A stretch of 64,000 nucleotides of DNA from Xenorhabdus anantnagensis. GTDB lineage: Bacteria; Pseudomonadota; Gammaproteobacteria; Enterobacterales; Enterobacteriaceae. The notes below the pieces were generated by a model. The model did no database searches. It was not told the DNA's origin and saw nothing but the letters and a program-made list of their open reading frames with translations. Made by a program: the position numbers and the translations under genes. Location of the stretch: NCBI RefSeq assembly GCF_028598555.1, contig NZ_JAQRFN010000004.1:124001-188000 (forward strand), in the 5' to 3' direction. Of this stretch, positions 19,601-31,571 are shown piece after piece. Position 1 is the stretch's first letter; every line of letters starts with the position of its first letter.

Positions 19601-22198
19601 ATGGCTAAAGCTCTTGTTATAGTGGAGTCCCCGGCAAAAGCCAAAACAATCAATAAATATCTGGGGAATGACTACGTTGTGAAATCCAGTGTGGGTCATA
19701 TCCGTGATTTGCCGACAAGTGGAACAGTGAGTCAAAAGAGTTCAAGCTCATCTACCGATAAGAATAAAAAGAAAGTAAAAAAAGATGAGAAAACGGCGCT
19801 GGTAAATCGTATGGGCGTCGATCCCTATCATGGTTGGGAAGCGAACTATCAAATTTTGCCAGGCAAAGAAAAAGTTGTTTCAGAGCTGCAAACGCTGGCT
19901 GAAAAAGCTGATCGCATCTATCTTGCAACAGACCTTGACCGAGAGGGAGAAGCTATTGCATGGCATCTGCGGGAAGTGATTGGTGGGGATGATTCCCGTT
20001 TTAGTCGAGTGGTATTCAATGAAATTACCAAAAATGCAATCAAACAGGCGTTTGATAAACCTGGTGAATTGAATATTGATCGCGTTAATGCTCAGCAAGC
20101 GCGTCGTTTTATGGATCGCGTTGTGGGTTATATGGTTTCCCCGCTACTGTGGAAAAAAGTTGCCAGAGGGTTGTCCGCTGGGCGAGTTCAATCGGTTGCG
20201 GTTCGCCTTGTTGTTGAGCGGGAACGTGAAATCAAGGCATTCGTGCCGGAAGAGTATTGGCAGTTATATGCGGATTTAATGGCTAAGGGAGATACTCCTC
20301 TCCATATGGAAGTCACCCATGAGAAGGGAAAGCCGTTTAAACCTGTAAATGCTCAACAAACGCAGTCAGCAGTATCTTTGCTTGAGAAAGCGAAATACAA
20401 AGTGATTGATCGTGAAGATCGTCCGACGTCCAGTAAACCGAGTGCACCGTTCATCACCTCAACATTGCAACAAGCTGCAAGTACACGGCTTGGGTTTGGG
20501 GTTAAAAAAACCATGATGATGGCACAACGCTTATATGAAGCAGGGCATATCACTTATATGCGTACTGACTCGACTAACTTGAGTCAGGATGCTTTGGAAA
20601 TGGTTCGTGGTTATATCAGCAGCAATTTCGGTGACAAATATTTGCCGAAAAGTGCCAATATTTACAGCAGTAAAGAAAATTCTCAGGAAGCCCATGAAGC
20701 GATTCGACCTTCTAATGTCGATGTCATGGCAGAAGAACTGAAAGATATGGAAGCTGATGCTCAAAAATTGTATCAGCTTATCTGGCGTCAGTTCATCGCT
20801 TGTCAGATGATGCCTGCGAAATATGATTCCACGACACTGACCGTTCAAGCTGGCGATTTTGAGCTGCGCGCCAAAGGCCGTACTCTGCGTTTTGATGGTT
20901 GGACAAAAGTGATGCTGACTTTGCGCAAAGGGGATGAAGATAATACTTTGCCGGTAATTGAAGTGGGAACAGAACTTGATTTGCAAGAATTGATACCAAG
21001 TCAGCACTTTACAAAACCCCCTGCGCGTTTCAGTGAAGCATCCTTGGTCAGGGAGTTGGAAAAACGCGGAATTGGTCGCCCATCAACTTATGCATCAATT
21101 ATCTCCACTATTCAGGATCGTGGTTATGTTCGAGTAGAAAACCGCCGATTCTATGCAGAGAAAATGGGTGAAATCGTCAATGATCGTTTGGGAGAGAATT
21201 TCAACGAATTGATGAGCTATGATTTCACGGCAAGAATGGAAAACCAGCTCGATCATGTAGCCAATAATGAGGTGGATTGGAAAGGCGTTCTGGACGAATT
21301 TTTCTCTAATTTCAGTGAGCAGCTTGATATAGCCAATAAAGATCCTGATGAAGGTGGAATGCGCCCGAATCCGATGGTGATTACATCAATTGAGTGTCCG
21401 ACCTGTAGCCGCCCAATGGGGATTCGTACTGCAACAACAGGCGTATTTCTTGGCTGCTCTGGTTACGCGTTATCACCTAAAGAGAGATGTAAGCAGACTA
21501 TTAACCTTATTCCAGAAAATGAAATTCTGAATATTCTGGAAGGGGATGATGCTGAAACCAATGCATTGCGTGCTCGCTGTCGCTGTAAAAAGTGTGGTAC
21601 AGCGATGGACAGTTATTTGATTGATAACCAGCGGAAATTGCATGTATGCGGTAATAATCCTGCATGTGATGGTTATGAAGTTGAAGAAGGTGAGTTTCGT
21701 ATTAAGGGCTATGATGGTCCAATAGTTGAGTGTGATAAGTGCGGTTCAGAAATGCACCTAAAAGTGGGGCGTTTTGGTAAATACATGGGCTGTACAAACG
21801 AAGAGTGCAAAAATACCCGTAAGATTTTGCGTAGTGGGGAAGTAGCACCACCGAAAGAGGACCCTGTTCCGTTACCTGAACTGGCATGTGAAAAATCAGA
21901 TGCTTATTTTGTCCTGCGTGATGGTGCAGCTGGAGTCTTTTTAGCGGCCAACACTTTCCCTAAATCTCGTGAAACGCGCGCACCATTGGTTGAAGAGCTT
22001 GTTCAGTTTAAAGATCGTTTGCCGGAGAAATTGCGTTATTTAGCGGAAGCACCTGTTGCTGATCCAGAGGGAAATAAAACAATTGTCCGTTTTAGCCGTA
22101 AAACTAAACAGCAATACGTTTCTTCTGAGAAAAATGGTAAAGCTACCGGATGGGCAGCATTTTTTGTTGAAGGTGCTTGGCTTGTGAAAGAGAAATAA
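19601..22198 (+). CDS. topA: DNA topoisomerase I
   Basis: An 865-residue type IA topoisomerase, the same length as E. coli TopA, which relaxes negative supercoils. The N-terminal TOPRIM domain starts [14 protein letters not shown] and carries the acidic [12 protein letters not shown] motif. The catalytic tyrosine is Y319 in [12 protein letters not shown]. Three C-terminal zinc ribbons are visible as Cys pairs (CPTCSRP...CSG, CKKCG...CGNNPAC, CDKCG...CTNEEC), followed by the zinc-less ribbon-like tail ending in VKEK. An intrinsic terminator lies about 110 bases downstream. Housekeeping gene with no irregularity. Confidence 0.99.
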   Translation: MAKALVIVESPAKAKTINKYLGNDYVVKSSVGHIRDLPTSGTVSQKSSSSSTDKNKKKVKKDEKTALVNRMGVDPYHGWEANYQILPGKEKVVSELQTLAEKADRIYLATDLDREGEAIAWHLREVIGGDDSRFSRVVFNEITKNAIKQAFDKPGELNIDRVNAQQARRFMDRVVGYMVSPLLWKKVARGLSAGRVQSVAVRLVVEREREIKAFVPEEYWQLYADLMAKGDTPLHMEVTHEKGKPFKPVNAQQTQSAVSLLEKAKYKVIDREDRPTSSKPSAPFITSTLQQAASTRLGFGVKKTMMMAQRLYEAGHITYMRTDSTNLSQDALEMVRGYISSNFGDKYLPKSANIYSSKENSQEAHEAIRPSNVDVMAEELKDMEADAQKLYQLIWRQFIACQMMPAKYDSTTLTVQAGDFELRAKGRTLRFDGWTKVMLTLRKGDEDNTLPVIEVGTELDLQELIPSQHFTKPPARFSEASLVRELEKRGIGRPSTYASIISTIQDRGYVRVENRRFYAEKMGEIVNDRLGENFNELMSYDFTARMENQLDHVANNEVDWKGVLDEFFSNFSEQLDIANKDPDEGGMRPNPMVITSIECPTCSRPMGIRTATTGVFLGCSGYALSPKERCKQTINLIPENEILNILEGDDAETNALRARCRCKKCGTAMDSYLIDNQRKLHVCGNNPACDGYEVEEGEFRIKGYDGPIVECDKCGSEMHLKVGRFGKYMGCTNEECKNTRKILRSGEVAPPKEDPVPLPELACEKSDAYFVLRDGAAGVFLAANTFPKSRETRAPLVEELVQFKDRLPEKLRYLAEAPVADPEGNKTIVRFSRKTKQQYVSSEKNGKATGWAAFFVEGAWLVKEK

Positions 22199-22310
22199 TT
22201 GATCTGATGATTAGTCTATGTGTTATACCCTCATTTATTGAGTATATATCATAGATATATATTTAGAGGGATATTTCTTTTTTTGGCAGAAATGTAACTT
22301 TTCTTTCTAA

Positions 22311-22340
22311 AAAGCCAGTCCATTGGACTGGCTTTTTTTG
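22311..22340 (+). terminator. topA intrinsic terminator
   Basis: An 11-bp perfect stem (AAAGCCAGTCC at 22311-22321, complement at 22325-22335, three-base loop) is followed by a T run. It is about 110 bases after the topA stop. Confidence 0.9.
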
Positions 22341-22450
22341 TATTTCAGCAAAATTTAAACACAATATATCTGCAACAAACGTTTGATAATAGTTACTCAA
22401 TCTAATTATTTGTTATATAAATATACAGCAGGTGTTATAGTGGTTATATA

Positions 22451-22480
22451 TTGACAAATATATATTCTGTATGGTTATAA
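22451..22480 (+). promoter_or_regulatory. Candidate cysB promoter
   Basis: A consensus TTGACA at 22451-22456 is followed after 18 bases by TTATAA (22475-22480), about 80 bases upstream of the cysB ATG. CysB represses its own gene in E. coli, and an operator near this promoter is expected but was not identified. Confidence 0.5.
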
Positions 22481-22510
22481 GTGAGTAACGATTAGCAATA
22501 TAGATATTAA

Positions 22511-23533
<1,023 letters not shown>

Positions 23534-23570
23534 ATAATATAGATAGTATAAAGAATGGATTATAAGATTA

Positions 23571-23610
23571 AACCACCTCCTGGAATGTAAGGGGGTGGTT
23601 GATCTTTATC
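23571..23610 (+). terminator. Probable cysB terminator
   Basis: A 10-bp stem with one G-U pair (AACCACCTCC at 23571-23580 and GGGGGTGGTT at 23591-23600, ten-base loop) is followed by a T-rich stretch about 40 bases after the cysB stop. Confidence 0.65.
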
Positions 23611-23677
23611 TTCTTTCCATTCTTTGATTACAAAAATCTTTGCAGGGCCTCTGCTAATTCTTAATAGTTACTTGTTT

Positions 23678-23722
23678 ACGCCATTGTTTTTAACGCCATT
23701 GTTTTTAACGCCATTGTTTTTT
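23678..23722. repeat. 15-bp tandem repeat, three copies
   Basis: The unit ACGCCATTGTTTTTA is repeated three times with period 15 (starts near 23678, 23693 and 23708), the last copy diverging at its end. It lies in non-coding DNA between convergent genes and may be a slippage-prone locus. Too short and spacer-less to be CRISPR. Confidence 0.85.
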
Positions 23723-23841
23723 CCGTCATTTTCATTTTACGCGGTACGTACATAGACTTGTAGCTCCATATAAATTGAAGTTAGAATTTCTGATTTTTAT
23801 TTAATCAAAAATATCTTAAACTTTCTGAAACCACAATTAAC

Positions 23842-24681
23842 TTATGACTTTTTTGGAATCTCAGTCTTAAACTCACCACTGAAAAAACCATCAGAATCTT
23901 CGATAGAGGATTTTTGGTTTTTAAGAATGAAATTATCGAAGGCTGTTTTGATATCATGATCTTCTAACGCTTGATAATTAAATAATGAAATACAAGAGGA
24001 GTAAGTAAATTCAACATTAATATTTTCATTAGAAGCACAGTTTGACGTCACTTCTGAGTTGGTTCTATTAAAATCTATTTTATACAGTTTTATTTTAGGG
24101 ATATACGTGACTCGATCTTCAACACCAATTGCCTCAATGGCACTGGCTAATGTGAGGGTGGAATAATGATCTCCATTTCGTTTTAAACCTAGCCTGATGG
24201 CATCACCTTGTTTTTGCAGGAAATTGGAAAAACTGTTAAGGCTAGGAGAGCCTGCATTTAAAATAATATCCATGATGAGTTCGAGTAAATTTGTTGCAAT
24301 TGAAACTCCTTTCATTTCATGTTGATAAGTTTGACTTTCGATATTCATGACGCTCATCAATGGCAATTTTGCCATGATATCTCCCCAAAATTGAATGTCA
24401 GTCTTATACTCTTTGCCATGAACATTGGTGTATTTAGTGATGTAGTCGGCGGCTATTGAAGAAAGAGCGATCTGTATTTTTTTGATTTCATTCATTTTCT
24501 GTATAATACTGATCTTGTCAACAATGTTTGAAGTAATAATAAATTGAACAAGACCATCTGTATCTTTCAACTGGTAATCTGATAAGGAAAATTTATCTTT
24601 AATGCCAGTGGAAAAGAATTTATCTGCTTGCTGTATATGGCTTAAATAATACTGGTAATCTTTATTTTTTTCTGTATCCAT
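23842..24681 (-). CDS. Hypothetical protein, 279 residues
   Basis: I do not recognise this protein. It has no signal peptide, is rich in Lys, Asn, Ser and Ile, and appears mostly helical in the first ~170 residues (KISIIQKMNEIKKIQIALSS; TNLLELIMDIILNAGS), then more strand-like (VTYIPKIKLYKIDFN, INVEFTYSSCISLFN). Two cysteines occur, at SNCASN and SSCISL. It starts at ATG 24681 behind a GGAGATAA ribosome site. E. coli has other small genes between cysB and acnA, so this is an accessory insertion, and its AT-rich codon use fits recent acquisition. An effector or toxin-like role is possible but unsupported. Confidence 0.75.
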   Translation of the reverse strand: MDTEKNKDYQYYLSHIQQADKFFSTGIKDKFSLSDYQLKDTDGLVQFIITSNIVDKISIIQKMNEIKKIQIALSSIAADYITKYTNVHGKEYKTDIQFWGDIMAKLPLMSVMNIESQTYQHEMKGVSIATNLLELIMDIILNAGSPSLNSFSNFLQKQGDAIRLGLKRNGDHYSTLTLASAIEAIGVEDRVTYIPKIKLYKIDFNRTNSEVTSNCASNENINVEFTYSSCISLFNYQALEDHDIKTAFDNFILKNQKSSIEDSDGFFSGEFKTEIPKKS

Positions 24682-24975
24682 AATTTATCTCCAATATTTA
24701 ACAAACTCATTGAGAACTCTGAATATACCTTCATTTTTTAAGTTGTAATTTGAAATTTATTCACCAGAAATGTGTAGAAACTTTATAGCCAATTCAATCA
24801 AACTCTTATGACGTAAATAAAGCATATCTACTTTGGAGGTGTCATCATTAAAATTTATCAATAAATGAGGATTTACAGCTATTTAGCAAAATGTGTGGTT
24901 GCAGAATAACAAATACTTACTTATATGTTATGTTTAATGGTGTAGCTGACCATAAATAATAAGAAAGGAGGAGTT

Positions 24976-27693
24976 ATGTCGTTTAAATTGAAAACGGACT
25001 GTGCTTCAACGCTCTCGATTAGTCGTAAATCGAGTGGCAACAAATCCGCTGGCAGTACAACCTATCACTATTACAGTTTACCTCTGTTATCTGAACGATT
25101 GGGCGATATATCCCGCCTGCCAAAGTCTCTGAAAGTTCTGCTTGAAAATCTTCTACGCAATATTGATGGTGAGTCTGTTGTAAAAGACGATTTGAAAGCG
25201 TTGGTGGAATGGCAAAAAAACGGTCATGCAGACCGAGAAATTGCTTATCGTCCTGCTCGTGTACTCATGCAGGATTTTACGGGTGTACCAGCCGTAGTGG
25301 ATCTTGCTGCGATGCGGGAAGCCGTGCTGAGACTCGGTGGAAATGCAGAACAAGTGAATCCGTTATCTCCTGTTGATTTGGTTATTGATCACTCGGTGAT
25401 GGTTGATAAATTTGGTACTGAGCAAGCATTTTCAGAAAATGTTCAGATAGAAATGGCACGCAACCATGAACGTTACCTGTTTTTGCGTTGGGGACAAAAG
25501 GCTTTTAATCGTTTCCGCGTTGTACCCCCCGGAACAGGAATTTGTCATCAGGTTAACCTTGAGTATCTGGGGAAAGCCGTTTGGTATGAAAATCAGGATG
25601 GTAAGGATTTTGCTTATCCTGATACGCTGGTCGGAACGGATTCACACACGACCATGATCAACGGATTGGGGGTTCTTGGATGGGGTGTAGGAGGCATTGA
25701 AGCCGAGGCAGCCATGCTGGGGCAACCCGTTTCCATGCTGATCCCGGATGTTGTTGGTTTTAAACTGACCGGAAAATTGCAAGAAGGGATTACGGCAACT
25801 GACCTTGTACTGACTGTGACACAGATGCTGCGCAAACACGGTGTTGTGGGTAAATTTGTTGAATTTTACGGTGATGGATTATCTGATTTGCCGCTGGCAG
25901 ATAGGGCAACCATTGCCAATATGTCTCCTGAATATGGCGCAACCTGTGGTTTTTTCCCTGTTGATGACATCACATTAGGCTATATGCGTTTAACGGGGCG
26001 CCATGAAGCAGAAATTGCCTTGGTTGAAGCTTATTGCAAGACTCAGGGTTTGTGGCGTAACGCGGAGGATGAGCCTATCTTTACTAGTACCCTTGAGTTG
26101 GATATGTCAACGGTTGAAGCAAGTCTGGCTGGGCCGAAACGCCCTCAAGACAGGGTTGCATTGGGTAATGTACCACAGGCTTTTCAATCTGCCATGGAAT
26201 TGGATATCCATAAAACCCAAGAGCCTTCATCAGCAGTACCAATTACAGCAGCGATTACTTTAGATAATCAAACTTTTTCACTGCAAGATGGTGCTGTGGT
26301 TATTGCGGCCATTACCTCCTGCACAAATACTTCTAACCCAAGTGTATTAATGACAGCAGGTTTACTTGCCAAAAAAGCAGTTGAGAAGGGGTTGCAGCGT
26401 CAACCATGGGTTAAAACCTCACTGGCCCCTGGCTCGAAAGTAGTGACAGATTATCTGGCTCTGGCAGGCTTTATGCCATATCTGGAAAAACTTGGTTTTA
26501 ATTTAGTGGGATATGGCTGTACTACCTGCATTGGTAACTCTGGTCCATTGCCTGATCCTATTGAAATAGCGATCAAACAATATGATTTGACTGTTGGGGC
26601 CGTGCTTTCCGGTAACCGTAATTTTGAAGGACGCATTCACCCATTGGTGAAAACAAACTGGTTGGCTTCACCGCCATTGGTAGTGGCTTATGCTCTTTCT
26701 GGCAGTATGACAAAGGATCTGACGCGGGAGCCTATCGGAAAGGATCAACAAGGTAATAATGTTTATTTAAAAGATATCTGGCCTAACAGTGCAGAAGTTG
26801 CAGAAGCGGTTGGAAAAGTCAGAACTGAAATGTTCCATAAAGAATACAATGCCGTATTTGATGGTGACGAAAGTTGGCAATCGCTGAACGTCGAAAGCTC
26901 AGCGACTTATTCTTGGCAGCCGGACTCTACCTATATACGACATCCCCCTTTCTTCAGTGAAATGACGGCTGAGCCTAAACCGGTTACAGATATTCATCAG
27001 GCCCACATTTTGGCGATCTTGGGGGATTCAGTCACGACGGATCATATTTCCCCGGCTGGAAATATCAATGCCGACAGCCCTGCCGGACGCTACTTGCAAG
27101 AACATGGTGTTGCACCAAAAGATTTTAACTCTTATGGCTCAAGGCGTGGCAATCATGAAGTTATGATGCGAGGAACGTTTGCCAACATTCGTACTCGCAA
27201 CGAAATGGTATCAGGAATTGAAGGAGGATATACCCGCCATATTCCTTCACAATCCCAACTTGCTATTTATGATGCCGCTATGCGTTATCAAGAAGAAAAA
27301 ATACCGTTAGCCGTTATTGCGGGTAAAGAATATGGTTCAGGATCAAGCCGCGATTGGGCGGCGAAAGGAACAAGATTGTTGGGGGTTAGGGTTGTGATTG
27401 CGGAGTCTTTTGAGCGCATTCATCGTTCTAACTTGATTGGTATGGGTGTCTTGCCATTGGAGTTTCCTCAAGGCATTAGCCGTAAGACCTTAAATCTGAC
27501 GGGGGAGGAGAGAATCGATATTACTGGATTAGCTAATATTCAGCCTGGGCAAACAATTAAGGTGAAAATTATCTATGTCAATGGACAGGAAGTTATGCTT
27601 GATGCCCGTTGCCGCATTGATACAGCAACAGAACTGGCTTACTTCTATAATGATGGCATTTTGCATTATGTTATTCGTAACATGTTGAAATGA
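24976..27693 (+). CDS. acnA: Aconitate hydratase A
   Basis: A 905-residue aconitase that isomerises citrate to isocitrate with a [4Fe-4S] cluster. Cluster cysteines are C449 in SCTNTSNP and C515/C518 in [12 protein letters not shown], the same spacing as in E. coli AcnA (435/501/504). The N-terminus is about 14 residues longer, with a Ser/Lys-rich stretch before YHYYSLP. The swivelling C-terminal domain ([25 protein letters not shown]) is complete. Strong AAAGGAGG ribosome site. AcnA is the stress- and stationary-phase aconitase in enterics. Confidence 0.98.
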   Translation: MSFKLKTDCASTLSISRKSSGNKSAGSTTYHYYSLPLLSERLGDISRLPKSLKVLLENLLRNIDGESVVKDDLKALVEWQKNGHADREIAYRPARVLMQDFTGVPAVVDLAAMREAVLRLGGNAEQVNPLSPVDLVIDHSVMVDKFGTEQAFSENVQIEMARNHERYLFLRWGQKAFNRFRVVPPGTGICHQVNLEYLGKAVWYENQDGKDFAYPDTLVGTDSHTTMINGLGVLGWGVGGIEAEAAMLGQPVSMLIPDVVGFKLTGKLQEGITATDLVLTVTQMLRKHGVVGKFVEFYGDGLSDLPLADRATIANMSPEYGATCGFFPVDDITLGYMRLTGRHEAEIALVEAYCKTQGLWRNAEDEPIFTSTLELDMSTVEASLAGPKRPQDRVALGNVPQAFQSAMELDIHKTQEPSSAVPITAAITLDNQTFSLQDGAVVIAAITSCTNTSNPSVLMTAGLLAKKAVEKGLQRQPWVKTSLAPGSKVVTDYLALAGFMPYLEKLGFNLVGYGCTTCIGNSGPLPDPIEIAIKQYDLTVGAVLSGNRNFEGRIHPLVKTNWLASPPLVVAYALSGSMTKDLTREPIGKDQQGNNVYLKDIWPNSAEVAEAVGKVRTEMFHKEYNAVFDGDESWQSLNVESSATYSWQPDSTYIRHPPFFSEMTAEPKPVTDIHQAHILAILGDSVTTDHISPAGNINADSPAGRYLQEHGVAPKDFNSYGSRRGNHEVMMRGTFANIRTRNEMVSGIEGGYTRHIPSQSQLAIYDAAMRYQEEKIPLAVIAGKEYGSGSSRDWAAKGTRLLGVRVVIAESFERIHRSNLIGMGVLPLEFPQGISRKTLNLTGEERIDITGLANIQPGQTIKVKIIYVNGQEVMLDARCRIDTATELAYFYNDGILHYVIRNMLK

Positions 27694-27755
27694 CATAAAA
27701 TTTAAATAAATGTCAATCAGAAAAAATCGTACTTAGAAAAAATTGTCTCAGAAAT

Positions 27756-27786
27756 AAAAACTGCGCCCACACCGACGCAGTTTTTT
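27756..27786. terminator. Bidirectional terminator between acnA and ribA
   Basis: Stem AAAAACTGCG (27756-27765) with its complement at 27776-27785 and a ten-base loop. It has A and T tracts on both sides, so it can serve both convergent genes. Confidence 0.85.
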
Positions 27787-27817
27787 GCAGATCTTGCAGA
27801 AAATAATTAGAGAACTT

Positions 27818-28426
27818 TTAGCTTGATTTGAACAGTAGGTGACCCATTCGATTGGCTTTGGTATCTAAGTAGTGAGCATTTTTGGGATTACGCCCTACAA
27901 TTAGCGGAACACGTTCAATGATATTGATACCCGCTTCTATCATTATTTCAACTTTTTTAGGGTTGTTGGTAAGAAGACGAATTTCACTAATATTCAATAA
28001 ATTATACATGTTTGCGCAAAGGGTGAAATCTCTCTCATCGGCAGCGAAACCTAATTGATGATTGGCTTCAACAGTGTCAATACCTTGATCCTGTAAAGCA
28101 TAGGCACGGATTTTATTTAGCAGGCCAATATTGCGGCCTTCCTGGCGGTGATATAGCAAAACACCGCGACCTTCCTGACTAATTTGTGAAAGAGCGGCTT
28201 CTAATTGAAAACCACAATCGCATCTTAGACTGAATAAAGCATCTCCAGTAAGGCACTCTGAGTGGATCCGCGATAATATAGGTTTATCGCCAGTAATATC
28301 GCCGAAAACAAGGGCAACATGATCGCGACCTGTATTGATTTCCTCAAACCCAATCATTAAAAACTCGCCCCATGGCGTAGGCAATTTCGCTTCAGCTATT
28401 CGTTTTAGCTGCATTTTTGTATTCAT
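27818..28426 (-). CDS. ribA: GTP cyclohydrolase II
   Basis: A 202-residue RibA that opens GTP to the pyrimidine precursor of riboflavin. The zinc cysteines are in [14 protein letters not shown], and the GTP-binding [11 protein letters not shown] and LLTNNPKK motifs are intact. The annotated ATG gives [10 protein letters not shown]. coli starts at the equivalent of the internal MQLKR. Neither ATG has a strong ribosome site, so the start is uncertain by four residues. In E. coli pgpB lies between ribA and yciS; here the next gene upstream is the divergent lapA, across a 401-base gap. Confidence 0.96.
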   Translation of the reverse strand: MNTKMQLKRIAEAKLPTPWGEFLMIGFEEINTGRDHVALVFGDITGDKPILSRIHSECLTGDALFSLRCDCGFQLEAALSQISQEGRGVLLYHRQEGRNIGLLNKIRAYALQDQGIDTVEANHQLGFAADERDFTLCANMYNLLNISEIRLLTNNPKKVEIMIEAGINIIERVPLIVGRNPKNAHYLDTKANRMGHLLFKSS

Positions 28427-28827
28427 ATGTTGATTTGATCCGTTATAAATATTGCGATACCTAGAACAATACCGGTTGAGAAATTAGCTGAAATTACGTA
28501 AAAAAATCTCTCTGATTACAACGCATGCATGCCGACACATTGTAACAGAAATTATTAATACGTTTGCATATTATGCATATAAAGTGCCGGGTTCTTTTAA
28601 TGATAACTAAACTGTAGGTAGAGTTTTGAAGGTGTATTGTGTGGTCTTGTTTTTGAAAAACAGTAGAACTGAATGCAAACAAGCAGGATAATATCACAAA
28701 AAGAAGGAAATCATTGTTTGTTACAATAAATTGCTTCCTTTGCGTAGACGAGAAATGCTAATTTAACACGCCACTATGTCTGTTATTTGGCATAATTAAT
28801 CAGTAACAATAGATAACAGGAAGAAAT
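28427..28827. other. ribA-lapA divergent gap where pgpB would lie in E. coli
   Basis: About 400 bases with no supportable reading frame on either strand. It should hold promoters for ribA (minus) and lapA-lapB (plus). A hairpin-forming pair (AAGGAA near 28704 and TTCCTT near 28736) and a GCATGCATGC-like palindrome near 28522 are visible. I see no remnant of pgpB. Confidence 0.5.
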
Positions 28828-29142
28828 GTGAAATATTTTCTAATTTTATTACTGGCATTGGTTGTTTTTATTATCTCAGTGACATTGGGAGCGAATAATA
28901 ATCAAATAGTAACATTTAATTATTTGATTGCTAAGGGGAACTACCCTGTGTCCACACTGTTGGCGACGCTGTTTGCTGTTGGTTTTATTCTCGGTTGGAG
29001 TATTTGTGGCGTTTTTTACCTGCGCGCCTGCTTTTCTTTGCGACATGCAAAACGCAAAATCAAGCGACTGGAAACTCAAATGGAGCAGCCATCTGAATCA
29101 TCCACAAAAGCCATGTCTACCGTAGCATTAAACAAGGAATAA
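28828..29142 (+). CDS. lapA: LapA (YciS), LPS assembly protein A
   Basis: A 104-residue inner-membrane protein starting at GTG 28828. Two hydrophobic segments (FLILLLALVVFIISVTL and LLATLFAVGFILGWSICGVFYL) are followed by a charged coiled-coil tail (RHAKRKIKRLETQ). This fits the DUF1049 family. LapA works with LapB at the inner membrane in control of lipopolysaccharide assembly. The gene is followed six bases later by lapB. Confidence 0.94.
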   Translation: MKYFLILLLALVVFIISVTLGANNNQIVTFNYLIAKGNYPVSTLLATLFAVGFILGWSICGVFYLRACFSLRHAKRKIKRLETQMEQPSESSTKAMSTVALNKE

Positions 29143-29148
29143 TTCTCC

Positions 29149-30318
29149 ATGTTAGAGCTGTTATTTCTGTTGCTTCCCATTGCTGCCGCTTATGGCTGGT
29201 ATATGGGGCGCAGAAGTGCTCAACAAGATAAACAACAATCGGCTGCCCGCCTTTCACGTGAATATGTTGATGGTGTTAACTTTTTGCTCTCCAATCAGCA
29301 GGATAAGGCGGTAGATTTATTTCTTGATATGCTGAAAGAAGATAGTTCTACATTTGAGGCTCACTTAACACTGGGAAATCTATTCCGCTCCCGTGGTGAA
29401 GTTGAAAGAGCTATCCGGATTCACCAGTCCCTGATGGAAAGTGCTTCTCTGACATTTGAACAGCGTTTGCTTGCGATCCAGCAGCTTGGACGGGACTATA
29501 TGGCTGCCGGGGTCTATGATCGAGCTGAAAACATGTTTATTCAGCTAATTGACGAAACAGATTTCCGTGAAAACGCCTTCAACTCCTTGTTAACCATCTA
29601 TCAATCCACCAGTGAGTGGAATAAAGCCATTGATATCGCTGAGAAACTAGTAAAATTGGGCAAACACCATTTTCGGGAAGATATCGCCCATTTCTATTGT
29701 GAATTAGCTCTGCAATGTATGGGCAGTGACGATTTTACTAATGCGATCGGCTACTTGAACAAAGCGGCCCAAGCAGACAAAAACTGCGCCCGTGTTTCTA
29801 TTATGCTTGGCCGTATTTATATGGCTCAGGAGGAATACTCTAAAGCAACTGATGCTTTGAAACGTATTCTTGAGCAGGATAAACAAGTGATCAGTGAATC
29901 TTTGCCGATGCTGCAAGAGTGTTATCAACATCTATCCCAACCGGATGAGTGGCAAGCTTTTATACAACGTTGTGTAGAAGAAAAGTGCGGTGCAATTGCT
30001 GAATTGCATATGGCTGATATCCTTGAGAAGAAAGAAGGGCGTGATGTTGCTCAGAACTACATTAACCGTCAGTTGGAACGCCATCCAACAATGAGACTAT
30101 TTTATCGTTTGATGGATTACCATCTGACGGAGGCGGAAGAAGGGCGAGCTAAAGAAAGCTTGATTCTTTTGCGCAATATGGTCGGTGAACAAATCCGCAC
30201 GAAACCTGATTATCGATGCCATAAATGTGGCTTCACTTCCCGCTCGTTATATTGGCATTGCCCATCATGTCGCTCATGGGACTCTATTAAACCGATTCGG
30301 GGATTGGATGGTCAGTGA
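29149..30318 (+). CDS. lapB: LapB (YciM), LPS assembly and LpxC-turnover protein
   Basis: A 389-residue protein with an N-terminal membrane anchor (LELLFLLLPIAAAYGWYMG), a long series of TPR helices, and a C-terminal rubredoxin-like zinc knuckle (CHKCGF and CPSC). In E. coli LapB presents the deacetylase LpxC to the protease FtsH and so limits lipid A synthesis. All expected parts are present. It is in an operon with lapA, and pyrF follows after 109 bases. Confidence 0.97.
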   Translation: MLELLFLLLPIAAAYGWYMGRRSAQQDKQQSAARLSREYVDGVNFLLSNQQDKAVDLFLDMLKEDSSTFEAHLTLGNLFRSRGEVERAIRIHQSLMESASLTFEQRLLAIQQLGRDYMAAGVYDRAENMFIQLIDETDFRENAFNSLLTIYQSTSEWNKAIDIAEKLVKLGKHHFREDIAHFYCELALQCMGSDDFTNAIGYLNKAAQADKNCARVSIMLGRIYMAQEEYSKATDALKRILEQDKQVISESLPMLQECYQHLSQPDEWQAFIQRCVEEKCGAIAELHMADILEKKEGRDVAQNYINRQLERHPTMRLFYRLMDYHLTEAEEGRAKESLILLRNMVGEQIRTKPDYRCHKCGFTSRSLYWHCPSCRSWDSIKPIRGLDGQ

Positions 30319-30427
30319 CACTGTCACCATTACTATTACAATGCCCGACCGTTATGATCGATGTCATGTATTAGCAACGCATTTTTATAAATAATTCAAG
30401 TTAATTGGTAAATCAAAGGGCCTAAAA

Positions 30428-31168
30428 ATGACTTCCCACACAGCTCAAACTTTAGCTAAACAGATTGACTCACCTGTTATTGTTGCATTGGATTATGACA
30501 ACCAGAATGCAGCGCTGGCATTTGTCGACAAAATTGATCCGAAATCCTGTCGTCTGAAAGTGGGCAAAGAAATGTTTACATTGTATGGCCCGCAATTTGT
30601 TCAGGCGCTGCATCAGCGTGGTTTTGATGTGTTTTTGGATCTCAAATTTCACGATATTCCTAATACAACGGCAAGAGCAGTCGCGGCGGCGGCTGAACTA
30701 GGCGTGTGGATGGTTAATGTTCATGCTAGTGGTGGCGCAAGAATGATAACAGCGTCTAAAGAAGCGTTGTTGCCTTACGGTAAGGATGCGCCTCTGTTGA
30801 TTGCTGTTACTGTGCTGACCAGTATGGAGCAATCGGATCTATTGGGTATAGGTATTGATATGACTCCAGCGCAACATGCTGAACGTTTAGCATTATTGAC
30901 AAAACAGTGTGGTCTGGATGGTGTGGTTTGCTCAGCCCATGAAGCACAACAATTGAAAATGGTATGTGGGCAGGCGTTCCAACTTGTTACTCCGGGTATT
31001 CGTCCCGAAGGTGCAGAAGCGGGAGATCAGCGTCGGATTATGACACCTCCTCAGGCAGTTCAGGTTGGGGTGGATTATATGGTGATCGGGCGCCCAATTA
31101 CTCAAGCAGAAAACCCAGCATTAGCATTACAGCAGATTAATCAATCTATTGGGGTCATTCATGGATAA
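30428..31168 (+). CDS. pyrF: Orotidine 5'-phosphate decarboxylase
   Basis: 246 residues; it catalyses the last step of UMP synthesis. The catalytic DxKxxD motif is visible as [12 protein letters not shown], with the phosphate-binding TPGIRPEG and VIGRPIT motifs. Its last eight bases overlap the start of yciH, an arrangement shared with E. coli. Confidence 0.97.
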   Translation: MTSHTAQTLAKQIDSPVIVALDYDNQNAALAFVDKIDPKSCRLKVGKEMFTLYGPQFVQALHQRGFDVFLDLKFHDIPNTTARAVAAAAELGVWMVNVHASGGARMITASKEALLPYGKDAPLLIAVTVLTSMEQSDLLGIGIDMTPAQHAERLALLTKQCGLDGVVCSAHEAQQLKMVCGQAFQLVTPGIRPEGAEAGDQRRIMTPPQAVQVGVDYMVIGRPITQAENPALALQQINQSIGVIHG

Positions 31169-31499
31169 TAACTCTCGCCTGGTTTATTCGACGGATGGCG
31201 GCCGCATTCAGGAAGAAAAAGTAAAACCTACTCGTCCGAAAGGTGCTGGTATTGTAGGTGATGGTATTGTGCGTATTCAGCGCCAAACCAGTGGCCGTAA
31301 AGGAAAAGGAGTTTGTGTGATTACGGGTATTGATGCTGATGATCAAACTTTGGCTAAACTGACAGCCGAATTGAAGAAAAAATGTGGTTGCGGAGGTTCT
31401 GTCAAAGAGGGTGAAATCGAGATCCAAGGCGATAAACGTGACTTGTTGAAGCAATTGCTGGAAGCAAAGGGAATGAAGGTGAAACTGGCTGGAGGTTAA
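31161..31499 (+). CDS. yciH: YciH, SUI1/eIF1-like translation factor
   Basis: A 112-residue SUI1-domain protein with [28 protein letters not shown] and [11 protein letters not shown]. Bacterial YciH resembles eukaryotic eIF1 and can influence start-codon selection. The start ATG 31161 (MDNNSRL) matches E. coli and has GGGG six bases upstream. It overlaps the pyrF stop by eight bases, implying coupled translation. Confidence 0.96.
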   Translation: MDNNSRLVYSTDGGRIQEEKVKPTRPKGAGIVGDGIVRIQRQTSGRKGKGVCVITGIDADDQTLAKLTAELKKKCGCGGSVKEGEIEIQGDKRDLLKQLLEAKGMKVKLAGG

Positions 31500-31520
31500 T
31501 TCCAGTTTGTTACATACAAT

Positions 31521-31560
31521 ACAAGCTATGTAGTTTATTTGCTGCATAGCTTGTTATTTG
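31521..31560. terminator. Hairpin between yciH and the beta-lactamase gene
   Basis: A 10-bp perfect stem (ACAAGCTATG at 31521-31530 and CATAGCTTGT at 31545-31554) lies between two convergent genes, followed on the plus strand by T-rich sequence. Confidence 0.65.
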
Positions 31561-31571
31561 GCGAAAAAATT

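Larger units (their letters stand above)
23534..23841. other. cysB-unknown gene intergenic region
   Basis: This 308-base gap contains the cysB terminator hairpin and a short tandem repeat, both listed. The convergent unknown gene ends at 23842. The rest is AT-rich sequence with no gene that I can support. Confidence 0.6.
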
